The notes: a model not told the origin generated them from the letters alone. DNA of 64,000 nt from Actinomycetes bacterium (GCA_021808665.1 JAKBBA010000001.1:62001-126000), one strand, 5' to 3'. Counted from the first letter of the stretch, positions 42,966 to 51,931 are shown. Program-made: numbers and translations.

Positions 42966-43265
42966 TCAGTGGGAAGCCTGAAGTTTTGTCATTACGTAGT
43001 CCACTGCGTCACGGACCGTCTTTAAGTCTTCAAGGTCTTCGTCGTCTATGCGAAAGCGCATGGCCCGCTCGGAGAACTCCTCTTCGAGTGCCTCGACCAG
43101 CTCGATCAGAGCGAGGGAGTCGGCACCAAGGTCGTCACCGAAGGACGCACCCTCGGCTATCGAGTCCGAGTTGATCTCCAAGATGTCGGCGAGGCAGCCA
43201 CGGACTACAGCAAGAACCTCCGGCCGTCCTACTGGGCCGCCCTCTACCTGATTCTCAGCGGGCAT
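42966..43265 (-). CDS. acpP: Acyl carrier protein
   Basis: Carries acyl chains on a phosphopantetheine arm attached to Ser50 in GADSLALIELVEALEEEF. ATG 43265 has AAGGAG 6 bases upstream, and gives 99 residues with a ~15-residue non-conserved head. The longer frame upstream lacks a site. It lies between plsX and rnc, so it is likely the ACP for fatty-acid or phospholipid synthesis. Helix II is acidic, as needed for partner binding. The stretch RAMRFRIDDEDLEDLKTVRDAVDYV completes helices III-IV. Confidence 0.93.
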   Translation of the reverse strand: MPAENQVEGGPVGRPEVLAVVRGCLADILEINSDSIAEGASFGDDLGADSLALIELVEALEEEFSERAMRFRIDDEDLEDLKTVRDAVDYVMTKLQASH

Positions 43266-43348
43266 ATCTCTCCTTCCATTGCAAGTCATCGTAGCGACTG
43301 CAGGGACCGGCGATCTGAAGCCTTTTGCGGGCTCAGAGCGAATCGCTG

Positions 43349-44335
43349 TCAACCAGCGGGGGACACAGCAGCTCCGAGTTGCTCCACGAGACGGTCAGCG
43401 ACCGCTCGATCGGCGACTCCGATTGCGTTGGCAATCGCCTTGGCCGACGACGAGCCGTGGCTGATCACGCACACTCCGTCGACTCCCAAGAGTACAGCCC
43501 CACCGTAGGTTTCGGGGTCGAGCTCGGCCGCCAAAGGCAGGAGAGACCCGATCAACGCGTCCGACGCAACCTTGTCCACGCCCGAAGCGGCGAGTGCGCC
43601 CAGGACCAGGTTCATTGCGAACTTCATCGAGCCTTCCAGCGTCTTGAGCACGACGTTGCCGGTGAAACCGTCGGTAACCACCACGTCGGCGGCGTCGGAC
43701 ATCACGTCGCGACCTTCGACATTCCCGATGAACTCGACGTCCGACCCCGCCGCTCCGCTGTGGAGAAGACTGAAGGTCTCCTTCGTCAGCACGTTTCCCT
43801 TGCCCGGCTCTTCGCCGATCGACAGCAGACCCACGCGCGGCCGGGCGATCCCAAGTCGGACTCGGGAGAACACAGCCCCCATCTGGGCGAACTGCACGAG
43901 CCACGACGGGGAGCAGTCTGCATTGGCACCCGAGTCGACCAAGACGGTGGGCGCCGCGCCAGGCACGGGTATCACCGTAGCGATTGCCGGCCTTGCTACG
44001 CCCTTGATCCGCCCGAAGCGGAACAAGGCTGCGGCCATAGCAGCGCCGGTGTTACCGGCGCTCACCATCGACGACGCCTTTCGGTCCCTGACTGCCTCGG
44101 CAGCACGGACCAGGGACGAATCCTTCTTGGTTCGAACAGCTCTCGCTGGATCCTCATGCATTTCGACAACTTCTGAAGCAGCTAAGATCTCGAGACGTCC
44201 CGTGTCCCCCATTCGTGCCGGGTCGCCTACGAGCAAGACCTCGTGGCCCAAATCCAACGCGTTGCGTGCGCCGGCGACGATCTCGTAGGGCGCACGGTCG
44301 CCGCCCATGCCGTCGACGGCTACAGGTGAACGCAT
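43349..44335 (-). CDS. plsX: Phosphate acyltransferase PlsX
   Basis: Makes acyl-phosphate from acyl-ACP for phospholipid synthesis. ATG 44335 gives MRSPVAVDGMGGDRAPYEIVAGA, the family N-terminus. MVSAGNTGAAMAAALF, DSGANADCSPSWLVQFAQMG, TDGFTGNVVLKTLEGSMKF and GGAVLLGVDGVCVISHGSSSAKAIANAI are conserved. 328 residues. It lies 14 bases after rpmF, the common rpmF-plsX-acpP order. An upstream 45-residue extension would run into rpmF and is rejected. Confidence 0.96.
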   Translation of the reverse strand: MRSPVAVDGMGGDRAPYEIVAGARNALDLGHEVLLVGDPARMGDTGRLEILAASEVVEMHEDPARAVRTKKDSSLVRAAEAVRDRKASSMVSAGNTGAAMAAALFRFGRIKGVARPAIATVIPVPGAAPTVLVDSGANADCSPSWLVQFAQMGAVFSRVRLGIARPRVGLLSIGEEPGKGNVLTKETFSLLHSGAAGSDVEFIGNVEGRDVMSDAADVVVTDGFTGNVVLKTLEGSMKFAMNLVLGALAASGVDKVASDALIGSLLPLAAELDPETYGGAVLLGVDGVCVISHGSSSAKAIANAIGVADRAVADRLVEQLGAAVSPAG

Positions 44336-44349
44336 CAAAGGTGCTGCTC

Positions 44350-44529
44350 TCAGCTGACTTCTATCGCCTGGCGACCCTTGTACCAGCCGCACGTCGGACA
44401 GACCACGTGAGGCAGCTTGGCGTTGTGGCACTGGGGGCAGATGCTGCGTGCCGGAACCGACAGCGTCCACGCACTGGCACGGCGACTGCGACTCTTGGCT
44501 TTCGAGGTCTTCTTCTTGGGAACTGCCAT
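44350..44529 (-). CDS. rpmF: 50S ribosomal protein L32
   Basis: 59 residues starting MAVPKKKTSKAKSRSRRASAW, with a zinc-ribbon C31-x2-C34...C44-x2-C47 (CPQC, CPTC) and ending KGRQAIEVS. This is the zinc-binding form, so it could be replaced by a Cys-free paralogue under zinc starvation if one exists elsewhere. It lies between yceD and plsX, a near-universal arrangement. Easily missed because of its size. Confidence 0.97.
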   Translation of the reverse strand: MAVPKKKTSKAKSRSRRASAWTLSVPARSICPQCHNAKLPHVVCPTCGWYKGRQAIEVS

Positions 44530-44614
44530 GCTTGGATCCTTGTGGGACAGGCCGACTTAGGCCGGCAAGGGGACGGACGACACAATCTAGCCGGGAGTTG
44601 GGATGCTGGAGAGA

Positions 44615-45109
44615 TCAGCCCTCTGGCCAGCTCAAATTCCTACAAGCGCACGGCCCCTCGTTCAGGTTGGCCCCACAGTCGACGCACAGGCCAGCGCAGT
44701 CATCCCTGCAAACAGGAGCGAGGGGCAGCTCCAGGAGCAGTGCGTCACGTACAAGCGGCCTCAAGTCGAGCATCTCGGAATCCAGCGGGTAGGTCTCCTC
44801 GTCCTCGCCGGGAGTCTCCCGGCGTCGGCGCTGCCGGTACAGCTCCCTCACGTCGGTTGCGACCGGGCCGGCTATCTCGACCAAGCACCGCCGGCAGTGC
44901 CCTTTCCAGGTCGCGGACACCGTCCCGGAGACCTCGACTCCGCCGTCGAGGGAGCACAATATGACGTCGGCCTTGGCCTCGCTGTCTTCCTCGACGACAG
45001 TCCCCGCTACTTCGAGCTGACCTATTTTCCCGACGCGCATCTCGCGCCTTGAGGCGCCGGGTGTTCTGCGGAGTGTGGCTACCGGCACCATCCACGGGTC
45101 TTTGGCCAC
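44615..45109 (-). CDS. yceD: YceD/DUF177 family protein
   Basis: Partner gene of rpmF in most bacteria; required for 23S rRNA accumulation in some. VGKIGQLEVAGTVVEEDSEAKADVILCSLDGGVEVSGTVSATWKGHCRRCLVEI and LPLAPVCRDDCAGLCVDCGANLNEGPC are family sequence, with four C-terminal Cys likely binding zinc. 164 residues. GTG start at 45109 directly abuts the preceding stop (TGAGTG). A conserved MVPVATLRRTPG lies at 7-18, so a start at the internal ATG is possible. Confidence 0.92.
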   Translation of the reverse strand: MAKDPWMVPVATLRRTPGASRREMRVGKIGQLEVAGTVVEEDSEAKADVILCSLDGGVEVSGTVSATWKGHCRRCLVEIAGPVATDVRELYRQRRRRETPGEDEETYPLDSEMLDLRPLVRDALLLELPLAPVCRDDCAGLCVDCGANLNEGPCACRNLSWPEG

Positions 45110-45679
45110 TCAGGCAAAATCCTGATCGAAGAAATCCTCTTCTGCCGACACGTCCCCGGGTACCTCGCCGTAGGGACGTGCGTCGTCGGCGGGCCGAGGA
45201 GGCGTGTAGGCAAGTTTCTCCCTGCCAGCGGACACTGTCTTGATGGTGCGGTCAAGGACCACCTCGAAGGCGGCTAGCTTCTGATCGCAGTAGTCCTCGG
45301 CTTCCATGCGCAGCCGTCGCGCCTCGTCGCGGGCCTCTTCTACGACGTGACGAGCTGTGAGCTTCGCCTGGCGGACGATCTCGGTCCTCTGCACCATGCG
45401 CTCAGCCCGGGCGCTCGCCGCGGCGATGATCTCCTCGCCTTCCCGGGCCATCTTGGCCAGGAAGTCATCCCGCTCGCGCAGCAGCCACCTGGCTTGTCGA
45501 AGTTCCTCGGGTAGCTGCTGGCAGGCATCGTCGAGGAGCTCCAGCACCTCGTCTTTGTTGTCGAGCTTCACAGAGGACGAAAGGGGAAGGGCACGGGTCC
45601 CTTCGATGATCTCGATGACCTGACGTATCAGCGACTCGGTGTCGTTGGCGGGCTGTCCTGGTTCGTCGTCGAAAGTCAT
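45110..45679 (-). CDS. SepIVA-like DivIVA-family coiled-coil protein
   Basis: 189 residues from ATG 45679 (MTFDDEPGQPAN), with AGAGAGG upstream. The centre is a charged coiled coil (about residues 40-150: ELRQARWLLRERDDFLAKMAREGEEIIAAASARAERMVQRTEIVRQAKLTARHVVEEARDEARRL), the pattern of DivIVA-like scaffold proteins and ATP-synthase-b-like coils. Position between coaD and yceD equals that of mycobacterial sepIVA (MSMEG_2416/Rv2927c), which acts in septation and membrane-domain organisation. The function here is inferred from position and coil only. Confidence 0.75.
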   Translation of the reverse strand: MTFDDEPGQPANDTESLIRQVIEIIEGTRALPLSSSVKLDNKDEVLELLDDACQQLPEELRQARWLLRERDDFLAKMAREGEEIIAAASARAERMVQRTEIVRQAKLTARHVVEEARDEARRLRMEAEDYCDQKLAAFEVVLDRTIKTVSAGREKLAYTPPRPADDARPYGEVPGDVSAEEDFFDQDFA

Positions 45680-45719
45680 GGGAGCCTCTCTTGGAACTGC
45701 AAGGTGCTGCACGCCGCCC

Positions 45720-46235
45720 TCAAGGGCTCTCGACGCACGGGTCAGAAGCTTGCGAGGGGAATTTAGCCACAAGACGAGCGAGCACCGGAGCGGGTACGGT
45801 ACTTCCTATGCGGCTCGCGCCACCGTAGTGGGCGAAGTCCCGTACGTACTTGGATGCTATGAAAGAGTAGACCGACGAGCAGGGTATGAACAGAGTTTCG
45901 ATTCCGGCGACTTTCTTGTTCATCTGCGCCTGTTGAAGCTCCGCCTCGGCGTCCGAAGCGACCCTAAGCCCTTTCACGATGACGTCGGCGCCTACCTGAC
46001 GAGCAAGATCGACAACAAGGCTTGAAAAGGAAGCTATCTCGACATTGGACAGGTGCGCCACCGACTCGGCGATCATCGCCATGCGCTCGTCCACGTCGAA
46101 AAGAGGCGTGCCCTTCTGCGTGTTTCGCATCGGAGCCACGACTATCCGGTCGAAAAGCTTGGCTGCTGCTTCCACCACCTCCAGGTGGCCGTTGTGAAAA
46201 GGGTCGAAGGACCCGGGGAACAGCGCAGTTCTCAA
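45720..46235 (-). CDS. coaD: Pantetheine-phosphate adenylyltransferase
   Basis: Fourth step of coenzyme A synthesis. MRTALFPGSFDPFHNGHLEVVEAA contains the nucleotidyltransferase HxGH (residues 14-17). RIVVAPMRNTQK, VKGLRVASDAEAELQQAQMNK and SSVYSFIASKYVRD are conserved with modest changes. 171 residues; ATG overlaps the rsmD stop (ATGA). Confidence 0.95.
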   Translation of the reverse strand: MRTALFPGSFDPFHNGHLEVVEAAAKLFDRIVVAPMRNTQKGTPLFDVDERMAMIAESVAHLSNVEIASFSSLVVDLARQVGADVIVKGLRVASDAEAELQQAQMNKKVAGIETLFIPCSSVYSFIASKYVRDFAHYGGASRIGSTVPAPVLARLVAKFPSQASDPCVESP

Positions 46236-46891
46236 AAGTTACCTTCCTGAGCGGGGCCAACCGTTACGAGGGAGCGGACTACAAACACAACGGTACCCCC
46301 GTACCTCTTCGCCTTCACAGTTTCCCACATGGGCTGGGTTCCTGTAGCTAGTTGACCCACCAAGTCGTCGAGTCCCGTTCGGCTCCGGATGCCGTCGGGG
46401 TCTGCTGAGACCGCAGGCGGACCCTGAGGGTCAGTCCGCCCGCGCGTCCGCTCTGACGTCTCCAACACCGCCAGATCGACCTTACCCGCCAGGCTTACGA
46501 GCACCTCTTCCCAGCGGGTGAAGGCGTAAGGCGGATCGGCGAAGGCGATATCGAAGCGGCCGCACCTGGCCGCAAAGTCGACGGCGTCGCCGCGAACCAC
46601 CTCGGCGTCGACGTGGGTTCGGTCGAGCACCGCCAGATTCGCTCGTATCGCCTCGACCCCTGCCGGTGCCGACTCTACGAAGACTGCTCTCCTCGCCCCC
46701 TGGGAGAGCGCTTCCACTCCCAAGGCGCCACTACCAGCGAAGAGGTCTAGCACGGTGGCGCCCTCGAGCCCGCCGAGACTACGCAGCATCGAGAACATCG
46801 CCTCCCTGACCCGATCCGACGTCGGCCGGGTCGCTGACCCCTTCGGCGCTTGGAGGTGACGCCCTCCCGCCGTTCCACCGACAATCCTCAC
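46232..46891 (-). CDS. rsmD: 16S rRNA (guanine-966-N2)-methyltransferase RsmD
   Basis: MRIVGGTAGGRHLQAPKGSATRPTSDRVREAMFSML is the family start. The SAM motif is VLDLFAGSGALGVEALSQGA and the catalytic motif DPPYAF. 219 residues. A low-complexity insertion (ERTRGRTDPQGPPAVSADPDG) lies before the last strand. Operon recG-rsmD-coaD, as in most actinobacteria. Confidence 0.94.
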   Translation of the reverse strand: MRIVGGTAGGRHLQAPKGSATRPTSDRVREAMFSMLRSLGGLEGATVLDLFAGSGALGVEALSQGARRAVFVESAPAGVEAIRANLAVLDRTHVDAEVVRGDAVDFAARCGRFDIAFADPPYAFTRWEEVLVSLAGKVDLAVLETSERTRGRTDPQGPPAVSADPDGIRSRTGLDDLVGQLATGTQPMWETVKAKRYGGTVVFVVRSLVTVGPAQEGNF

Positions 46892-46921
46892 AGCGTAGAA
46901 AGTAGCTCCTACGTGTCGACT

Positions 46922-49057
46922 TCAGCTTTTGAAGAGGAATTCTCGGTCGTCTTCGTCGAGCAAAAGGCCTATCTCAGCGGCCAGCTCGCTTTGAGCAGAA
47001 AGGGGTTTAAGGCCATCGGCGTCGACGAGGCTGAAGGCCGCTTCGCGGGCCTTGGCGACCAGTTCCCTGTCGCGGCGAAGCGACGCTAGCTTGAGGTCGC
47101 TGGCTCCCTTCTGGCGCGAGCCGAGGATAGTCCCTTCGCCTCTGAGCTCCAAGTCGACTTCGGCGAGCTCGAACCCGTCGTTCGAGGCCACAAGCGCCTG
47201 AAGGCGTTGCTCTGTTTCCTCGGCTTGCGCGGCGCCTAGAAGGTAGCACCACGAGCCGTGATCGCCCCGTCCGACTCGACCCCGCAGTTGGTGTAGCTGG
47301 GCGACGCCGAACCGACCCGCGTCTTCGATAACCATGACGGTCGCGTTGGGGACGTCTACGCCAACCTCGATTACCGTCGTGGACACAAGGACGTCCAACT
47401 CACCGGACCGGAACTTCTCCATGACGCAGTGCTTGTCCGAGACAGGCATCTGACCGTGGAGGAGACCGAGGCGCAACCCCGCAAGCTCGCCGGCCGACAG
47501 TCGCTCCCACTCCGCGGCGGCCGACTTGGACGCCACCTTCTCCGACTCCTCCACGAGCGGGCACACCACGTAGGACTGCCGGCCTAATGACGCCTCCGAG
47601 CGCACCTTCTCCCACGCCTCGCTCTCTTCGTGAGGATCGCGTGCCCAGACCGTGGAAATCGGCTTCCGCCCGGGTGGCAGTTCGTCGAGGACGGTTGTGT
47701 CCAAGTCGCCGTAGACGGTCATTGCGGCCGTCCTAGGTATCGGGGTGGCGGTCATTACCAACACGTCAGGAATTGCAACCCCTGGGCCTTTCGAGCGAAG
47801 CGCCGCTCGCTGCTCCACGCCGAAGCGGTGCTGCTCGTCGATCACGACGCAGCCTAGGGAGTTGAAGTCGACTGTGTCTCCCAAAAGGGCGTGGGTCCCG
47901 ACTAGAACGTCGACCGTGCCGTCGAGTAGCCCTGCGAGGATCCGCCGCCGCTGGGCGACGCCGACCCGGTTGGACATCAACTCAACACAGACGGGGCGCT
48001 GCCCTGTGAGGGTCCCCGAACTTGGCAGCACGAAGCCGGACAGCAACCCTGAGATCGCAGCGTGGTGCTGCTCAGCGAGCACTTCGGTGGGCACCATTAC
48101 AGCACCTTGGTGACCGCCTTCGATCGCCGTTAGGAGCGCTCCGAGCGCCACGAGCGTCTTGCCCGAGCCCACGTCGCCTTGCAGCAGGCGGTGCATCGGG
48201 TAGGCGCTGGCCATGTCGGCGGCGATCTCCGCCAACGCCGACTCCTGAGCCTTGGTGAGGCTGAATGGCAGTCGGCGACGAAGGCGCTCCATGAGCTTGC
48301 CGTCGACGTTGTGTTGGATCCCCATGGAGCTGCGTTCTAGGGCACGCTTCCTCATCACCAAGACAACCTGAAGCCGCAGCAGTTCGTCGAAAGCCAGTCT
48401 CGTTCGAGCCTTGGTGGCTGAGCCCAACGACGCAGGGCTGTGGATCTGACGAAACGCCCAGTCACGCTCGGCGAGGCCGTAGGAGTCCCGGATTCGAGCC
48501 GGCAGAGGATCCGCAAACTGGGTAACCCGTCGCAGAGCCTCTGAGACCCACCCGCTTACCTGCCAGGACGAGATCCCAGCCTTGTCCGACTGTGGGTACA
48601 CCGCGACGATACGACCGGTTCTATCACCCACTAGGTCCACGACAGGGTTGGTCATCTGACGCCTCCCCATGTAGCGCTCCACCTTGCCGAACACGACTAC
48701 CTGCGATCCCTCTCGGAGTTGCTTTGTGCGCCAAGCCTGGTTGAAGAAGGACACCCGCAGGTGGCTTGAAGTGTCGGATAGGTCTACCTCGACCAGCGAT
48801 TTGCCGTTGCGGGTACGTCGCGTGGCCACCTTTCGGACCGTCGCGAGGACCATGGCCTGCTCGGATTCCACGAGGTCTGCGATAGCCCTCTGGTTGGTCC
48901 TGTCCAAGTAACGCCGCGGGTAGTAGGTGACAAGGTCCAATAGGCTGGCGACGCCGACGTCGCTCAGAGCAACCAGACCCTTCTCCCCTACCCCGGCCAG
49001 ACGTCCTACTCCTATTGCCGCCAGGTCAGACAGAGTTTTCGGGTCTCCGGGCCTCAA
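46922..49057 (-). CDS. recG: ATP-dependent DNA helicase RecG
   Basis: Remodels stalled forks and Holliday junctions. The wedge OB domain is at about 60-200, Walker A GDVGSGKT at about 293, then MVPTEVLAEQHH, DEQHRFGVEQRAAL, MTATPIPRT and the C-terminal LRGRVGRGDHGSWCYLL with LELRGEGTILGSRQKGASDL. TTG 49057 is chosen (711 aa) because an AGGG site lies 10 bases upstream and the longer reading overlaps the preceding gene by 83 bases. The downstream rsmD lies 30 bases on. Confidence 0.95.
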   Translation of the reverse strand: MRPGDPKTLSDLAAIGVGRLAGVGEKGLVALSDVGVASLLDLVTYYPRRYLDRTNQRAIADLVESEQAMVLATVRKVATRRTRNGKSLVEVDLSDTSSHLRVSFFNQAWRTKQLREGSQVVVFGKVERYMGRRQMTNPVVDLVGDRTGRIVAVYPQSDKAGISSWQVSGWVSEALRRVTQFADPLPARIRDSYGLAERDWAFRQIHSPASLGSATKARTRLAFDELLRLQVVLVMRKRALERSSMGIQHNVDGKLMERLRRRLPFSLTKAQESALAEIAADMASAYPMHRLLQGDVGSGKTLVALGALLTAIEGGHQGAVMVPTEVLAEQHHAAISGLLSGFVLPSSGTLTGQRPVCVELMSNRVGVAQRRRILAGLLDGTVDVLVGTHALLGDTVDFNSLGCVVIDEQHRFGVEQRAALRSKGPGVAIPDVLVMTATPIPRTAAMTVYGDLDTTVLDELPPGRKPISTVWARDPHEESEAWEKVRSEASLGRQSYVVCPLVEESEKVASKSAAAEWERLSAGELAGLRLGLLHGQMPVSDKHCVMEKFRSGELDVLVSTTVIEVGVDVPNATVMVIEDAGRFGVAQLHQLRGRVGRGDHGSWCYLLGAAQAEETEQRLQALVASNDGFELAEVDLELRGEGTILGSRQKGASDLKLASLRRDRELVAKAREAAFSLVDADGLKPLSAQSELAAEIGLLLDEDDREFLFKS

Positions 49058-49070
49058 GACGTCAGGTCCC

Positions 49071-50723
49071 TTACTCGACGCTGAACAAGTAGGGGTACAG
49101 CGGCTGACCACCCTGGTGTATCTCGGTCTCCAAACCAGGTAGCGAGTCCGCAATCCACTGCGAGATCCGCCGCGTGTCGGCCACGCTCGAACCTTCCCCG
49201 GCTATGACAGTGACGATCTCGTGGCGCTCCGGGTCGACGAGGCATCCAAGGAGGCCCGTGGCCGCTCCTACTATGTCAGCAGCAACCACCTCGATCCGCT
49301 CCCTTGAGATCCCGAGGAAGTCCCCTTCGTGGATTGGTCCTGCCTCGCTGGTGCTCGGACGGACGGCGCGGGTGACTTCGCCTGCAACCACCCGGGCTGC
49401 CGAGCGCGCCATCAGGTCCCCGTTGGCTTCGGCATCGCCCTCTGGGTCGTATTCGAGCAGCGCAGCGAAACCCTCCTGTATCCCCTTGGTCTCTACGACG
49501 ACGACAGGTTTGGAGGCTTCAAGCGCAGCCTGGCGTGCAACAGGAATGATATTTTTGTTGTTGGGCAGCACCACGACCTGCTCGCTGTTGGCCGCTTCTA
49601 TCGCCTTGAGGATCTCCGCTGTGGACGGGTTCATGGACTGGCCGCCGCTTACCACGTGGTGCACCCCCAGCGAGCGGAAGATGCGCCGTACCCCGTCCCC
49701 GTTGCACACCGCCACGACAGAGGTTACCACCGGGTCCTCCGGCCCTTCCCCGGCAGCTTCGGTACCCTCGGCGGCTCGAACCCACCTCTCCTCCTCGACC
49801 TCCTCGCGCAGGTCCGTCACGCGAATCCTTCTCGGGCGACCAGCCTCCAAGGCCGCTTCGATAGCCGCTCCGATGTCGTCAGTGTGTATGTGGCAATTCC
49901 ACAGGCCGTCGCCGCCTACGACAACTATGGAATCTCCGATCCCTGACCACACTTCCCGAAAGGCCGGAACTAACTTATCTGGGGCCTCTAGGAGGTACAT
50001 CACCTCGTAGCGAAGGTCACCGACGTCAGGGGCGCTCCCCGACTCTGCTCGGGACTGCGGCCCGGATGCCTGACTCAGCGGCGAACCAGGGGGTACCGGC
50101 AGCGGCCGACCGTCCGCTACGTGCAAAAGAGCGTCTACCAACAAGACAAAGCCGCTCCCCCCCGAGTCGACGACGCCCGCAGCCTTGAGCACCGGAAGCT
50201 GATCGGGAGTCCTTTCGAGGGCTGCCCGGGCAGCCCGGTTGGCACCCTCGAGAACAGCCACAAGGCCGTCGTCGGGATCGACACAACCAGCCCCGTCGCC
50301 AGCGGCGCGAGCGACGGTGAGGATCGTTCCCTCGACAGGGTTCTGCACTGCCTCGTAGGCGCGCCGAGCGGCATGTCGAAGCCCGTCCGCCAAGGTTTCG
50401 GCGTCGATGTGGTCTCTCCCTCGGACAGTCTCGGAGAGTCCCCTCAGTATCTGCGACAGGATAACTCCCGAGTTTCCCCGTGCCCCCATCAGGGACCCGT
50501 AGCTCATCGCTTGTGCAACGGTCCCGAGGTCCCGGCTCTCGTGACGTTCGATCTCGGCGACGACCGACTCTGCCGTCAAAGCCATATTGGTTCCGGTGTC
50601 GCCGTCGGGAACCGGGTAGACGTTGAGGCGGTCGATATAGTCGCGATGGGAACGCAGGGCGTCACGGAACGCTTCCATCGCTGCTGCCAGAGCCGGCCCG
50701 TCCAGACGATCTGCGATCTGCAT
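49071..50723 (-). CDS. DAK2-domain fatty-acid-kinase-like protein (FakA/YloV)
   Basis: Dihydroxyacetone-kinase-like domain DAK2 at the N-terminus: NVYPVPDGDTGTNMALT gives the nucleotide and Mg-binding Asp set, and YGSLMGARGNSGVILSQILRGL follows. The C-terminal half (TSVVAVCNGDGVRRIF ... VLPNNKNIIPVARQAA ... GHE-type segments) matches YloV. In Firmicutes FakA with a DegV-like FakB phosphorylates fatty acids; whether that holds here is inference, and no degV is in the window. 550 residues, upstream of recG, and divergent from rpmB, as in many Gram-positives. Confidence 0.92.
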   Translation of the reverse strand: MQIADRLDGPALAAAMEAFRDALRSHRDYIDRLNVYPVPDGDTGTNMALTAESVVAEIERHESRDLGTVAQAMSYGSLMGARGNSGVILSQILRGLSETVRGRDHIDAETLADGLRHAARRAYEAVQNPVEGTILTVARAAGDGAGCVDPDDGLVAVLEGANRAARAALERTPDQLPVLKAAGVVDSGGSGFVLLVDALLHVADGRPLPVPPGSPLSQASGPQSRAESGSAPDVGDLRYEVMYLLEAPDKLVPAFREVWSGIGDSIVVVGGDGLWNCHIHTDDIGAAIEAALEAGRPRRIRVTDLREEVEEERWVRAAEGTEAAGEGPEDPVVTSVVAVCNGDGVRRIFRSLGVHHVVSGGQSMNPSTAEILKAIEAANSEQVVVLPNNKNIIPVARQAALEASKPVVVVETKGIQEGFAALLEYDPEGDAEANGDLMARSAARVVAGEVTRAVRPSTSEAGPIHEGDFLGISRERIEVVAADIVGAATGLLGCLVDPERHEIVTVIAGEGSSVADTRRISQWIADSLPGLETEIHQGGQPLYPYLFSVE

Positions 50724-50809
50724 GCCCGGGATGCTAATGTGATCTTAGGACGCGGTCAGGTTCCTACCTGTAGAGCGTCGTTCCGGTCGATCGACGAGGT
50801 GTAGACAAG

Positions 50810-51004
50810 ATGGCGTCAGTTTGTGAAGTGTGCGGCAAGAAGCCGTCTTTCGGTATGAGCGTCAGCCATTCACACAGGCGCACGAAGCGCCGCTGGAACC
50901 CGAATATCCAGCGGATCCGGGCGGTTGTCGGCGGCTCCGCTAAGCGCGTGCACGTTTGTACGTCGTGCATCCGAGCCGGGAAAGTGACTAAAGCGGTCCG
51001 CTGA
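50810..51004 (+). CDS. rpmB: 50S ribosomal protein L28
   Basis: 64 residues: [38 protein letters not shown] and [16 protein letters not shown]. The two CxxC pairs make it the zinc-binding form. GAGGTG lies 11 bases before the ATG. It is divergent from the DAK2 gene with an 86-base gap that must hold promoters for both. L32 in this window is also the zinc form. Confidence 0.97.
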   Translation: MASVCEVCGKKPSFGMSVSHSHRRTKRRWNPNIQRIRAVVGGSAKRVHVCTSCIRAGKVTKAVR

Positions 51005-51029
51005 TACACGGACGGCCTGGGTCGAAGTT

Positions 51030-51824
51030 CTACTCTTCGACTTGCTCGTCGGCCCCTGACAGAAGCTTCATGACGTCGTCTCGACGGAACCGAAGGTGAC
51101 CGCCGATCGTCCTGAGACTCGGAAGCTTTCCCGCTGCCGCCCAGTTGATGACGGTTCTCTCAGTAACGTCGAACACAGCCGCCACCTCGTGGCTGCGTAG
51201 TAACTGCGGCGCTTCGCCTGACAGGCCCTGCCCGCGACCACCGGGGCGTCCCTGGGATTGAACCGCTCTAGGCCGCAGTTCGCTGGGCGGGCGAACGGTC
51301 TGCTCGGCGACGTCCCCGTTTCGACGCAACTGGCCGAGTGCCGCCGCCACTTGGCGTGCAAGCGCTGCCATCGCCCGCTGCTCCCGCTTGGTCAGCTGCC
51401 GCAACCAACGGTCCATGACCGCCACTACGGCGACTACCGAGCCCGCAGCGTCCCGGACGGCTACTCCGTACGCCCAGCGCATCGAGTGCGGAGCCTGTAT
51501 TAGGGGGCTGCGCGGCACGATCGTCACCAGATCAGTGAGCTCTACCGGGCCTGTACCCGCAGCGATCGCCTCGAAGAGGTGACCATCGTTGAGGCCGCAG
51601 CGATACTCGAAGCCCTGAGAGAGGGTGCTCCATCCGCCTCCGGCCTGGGGAACCGACAAGACAGCTACGGGCGTCTGACAGGCCAGTGCACCCAAGACCA
51701 GAAGGTCTGCGATACCCTGACCTGGGGGCATAGCGGGCAACTCGGCCTTCGCCGGCTCCCGCACGGTCGCTTCTTGCGTCGCTCGACTATCGACGCTTGA
51801 TGTGTTTAGGCGTGAAACCGGCAT
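51030..51824 (-). CDS. GAF-domain regulator with BldC-type helix-turn-helix
   Basis: Residues about 35-170 form a GAF domain (LVLGALACQTPVAVLSVPQAGGGWSTLSQGF ... YGVAVRDAAGSVVAVVAVMDRWLRQLTKREQRAMAALARQVAAAL), here without obvious haem or metal ligands. After a ~45-residue linker, LLRSHEVAAVFDVTERTVINWAAAGKLPSLRTIGGHLRFRRDDVMKLL is a MerR/BldC DNA-binding domain. BldC of Streptomyces is only about 70 residues and has no sensor part. A ligand-responsive transcription factor is inferred; its targets are unknown. It lies downstream of thiD across a strong hairpin. Confidence 0.85.
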   Translation of the reverse strand: MPVSRLNTSSVDSRATQEATVREPAKAELPAMPPGQGIADLLVLGALACQTPVAVLSVPQAGGGWSTLSQGFEYRCGLNDGHLFEAIAAGTGPVELTDLVTIVPRSPLIQAPHSMRWAYGVAVRDAAGSVVAVVAVMDRWLRQLTKREQRAMAALARQVAAALGQLRRNGDVAEQTVRPPSELRPRAVQSQGRPGGRGQGLSGEAPQLLRSHEVAAVFDVTERTVINWAAAGKLPSLRTIGGHLRFRRDDVMKLLSGADEQVEE

Positions 51825-51845
51825 GGATGTTCACTCGGTGATGCA

Positions 51846-51872
51846 AGGCGTCGCCTTGAGAAGGCGACGCCT
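51846..51872. terminator. Perfect 10-bp hairpin downstream of thiD
   Basis: AGGCGTCGCC (51846-51855) and GGCGACGCCT (51863-51872) form a perfect 10-bp stem with a 7-base loop. It lies 60 bases after the thiD stop and 22 before the regulator start. There is no T run, so termination would be non-classical, as is common in actinobacteria. Confidence 0.55.
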
Positions 51873-51931
51873 GTTGGGTCCCATGGGTGTCAATCCCGGA
51901 AAAACGGTGCGCATCCTCGGCACCGGACACG

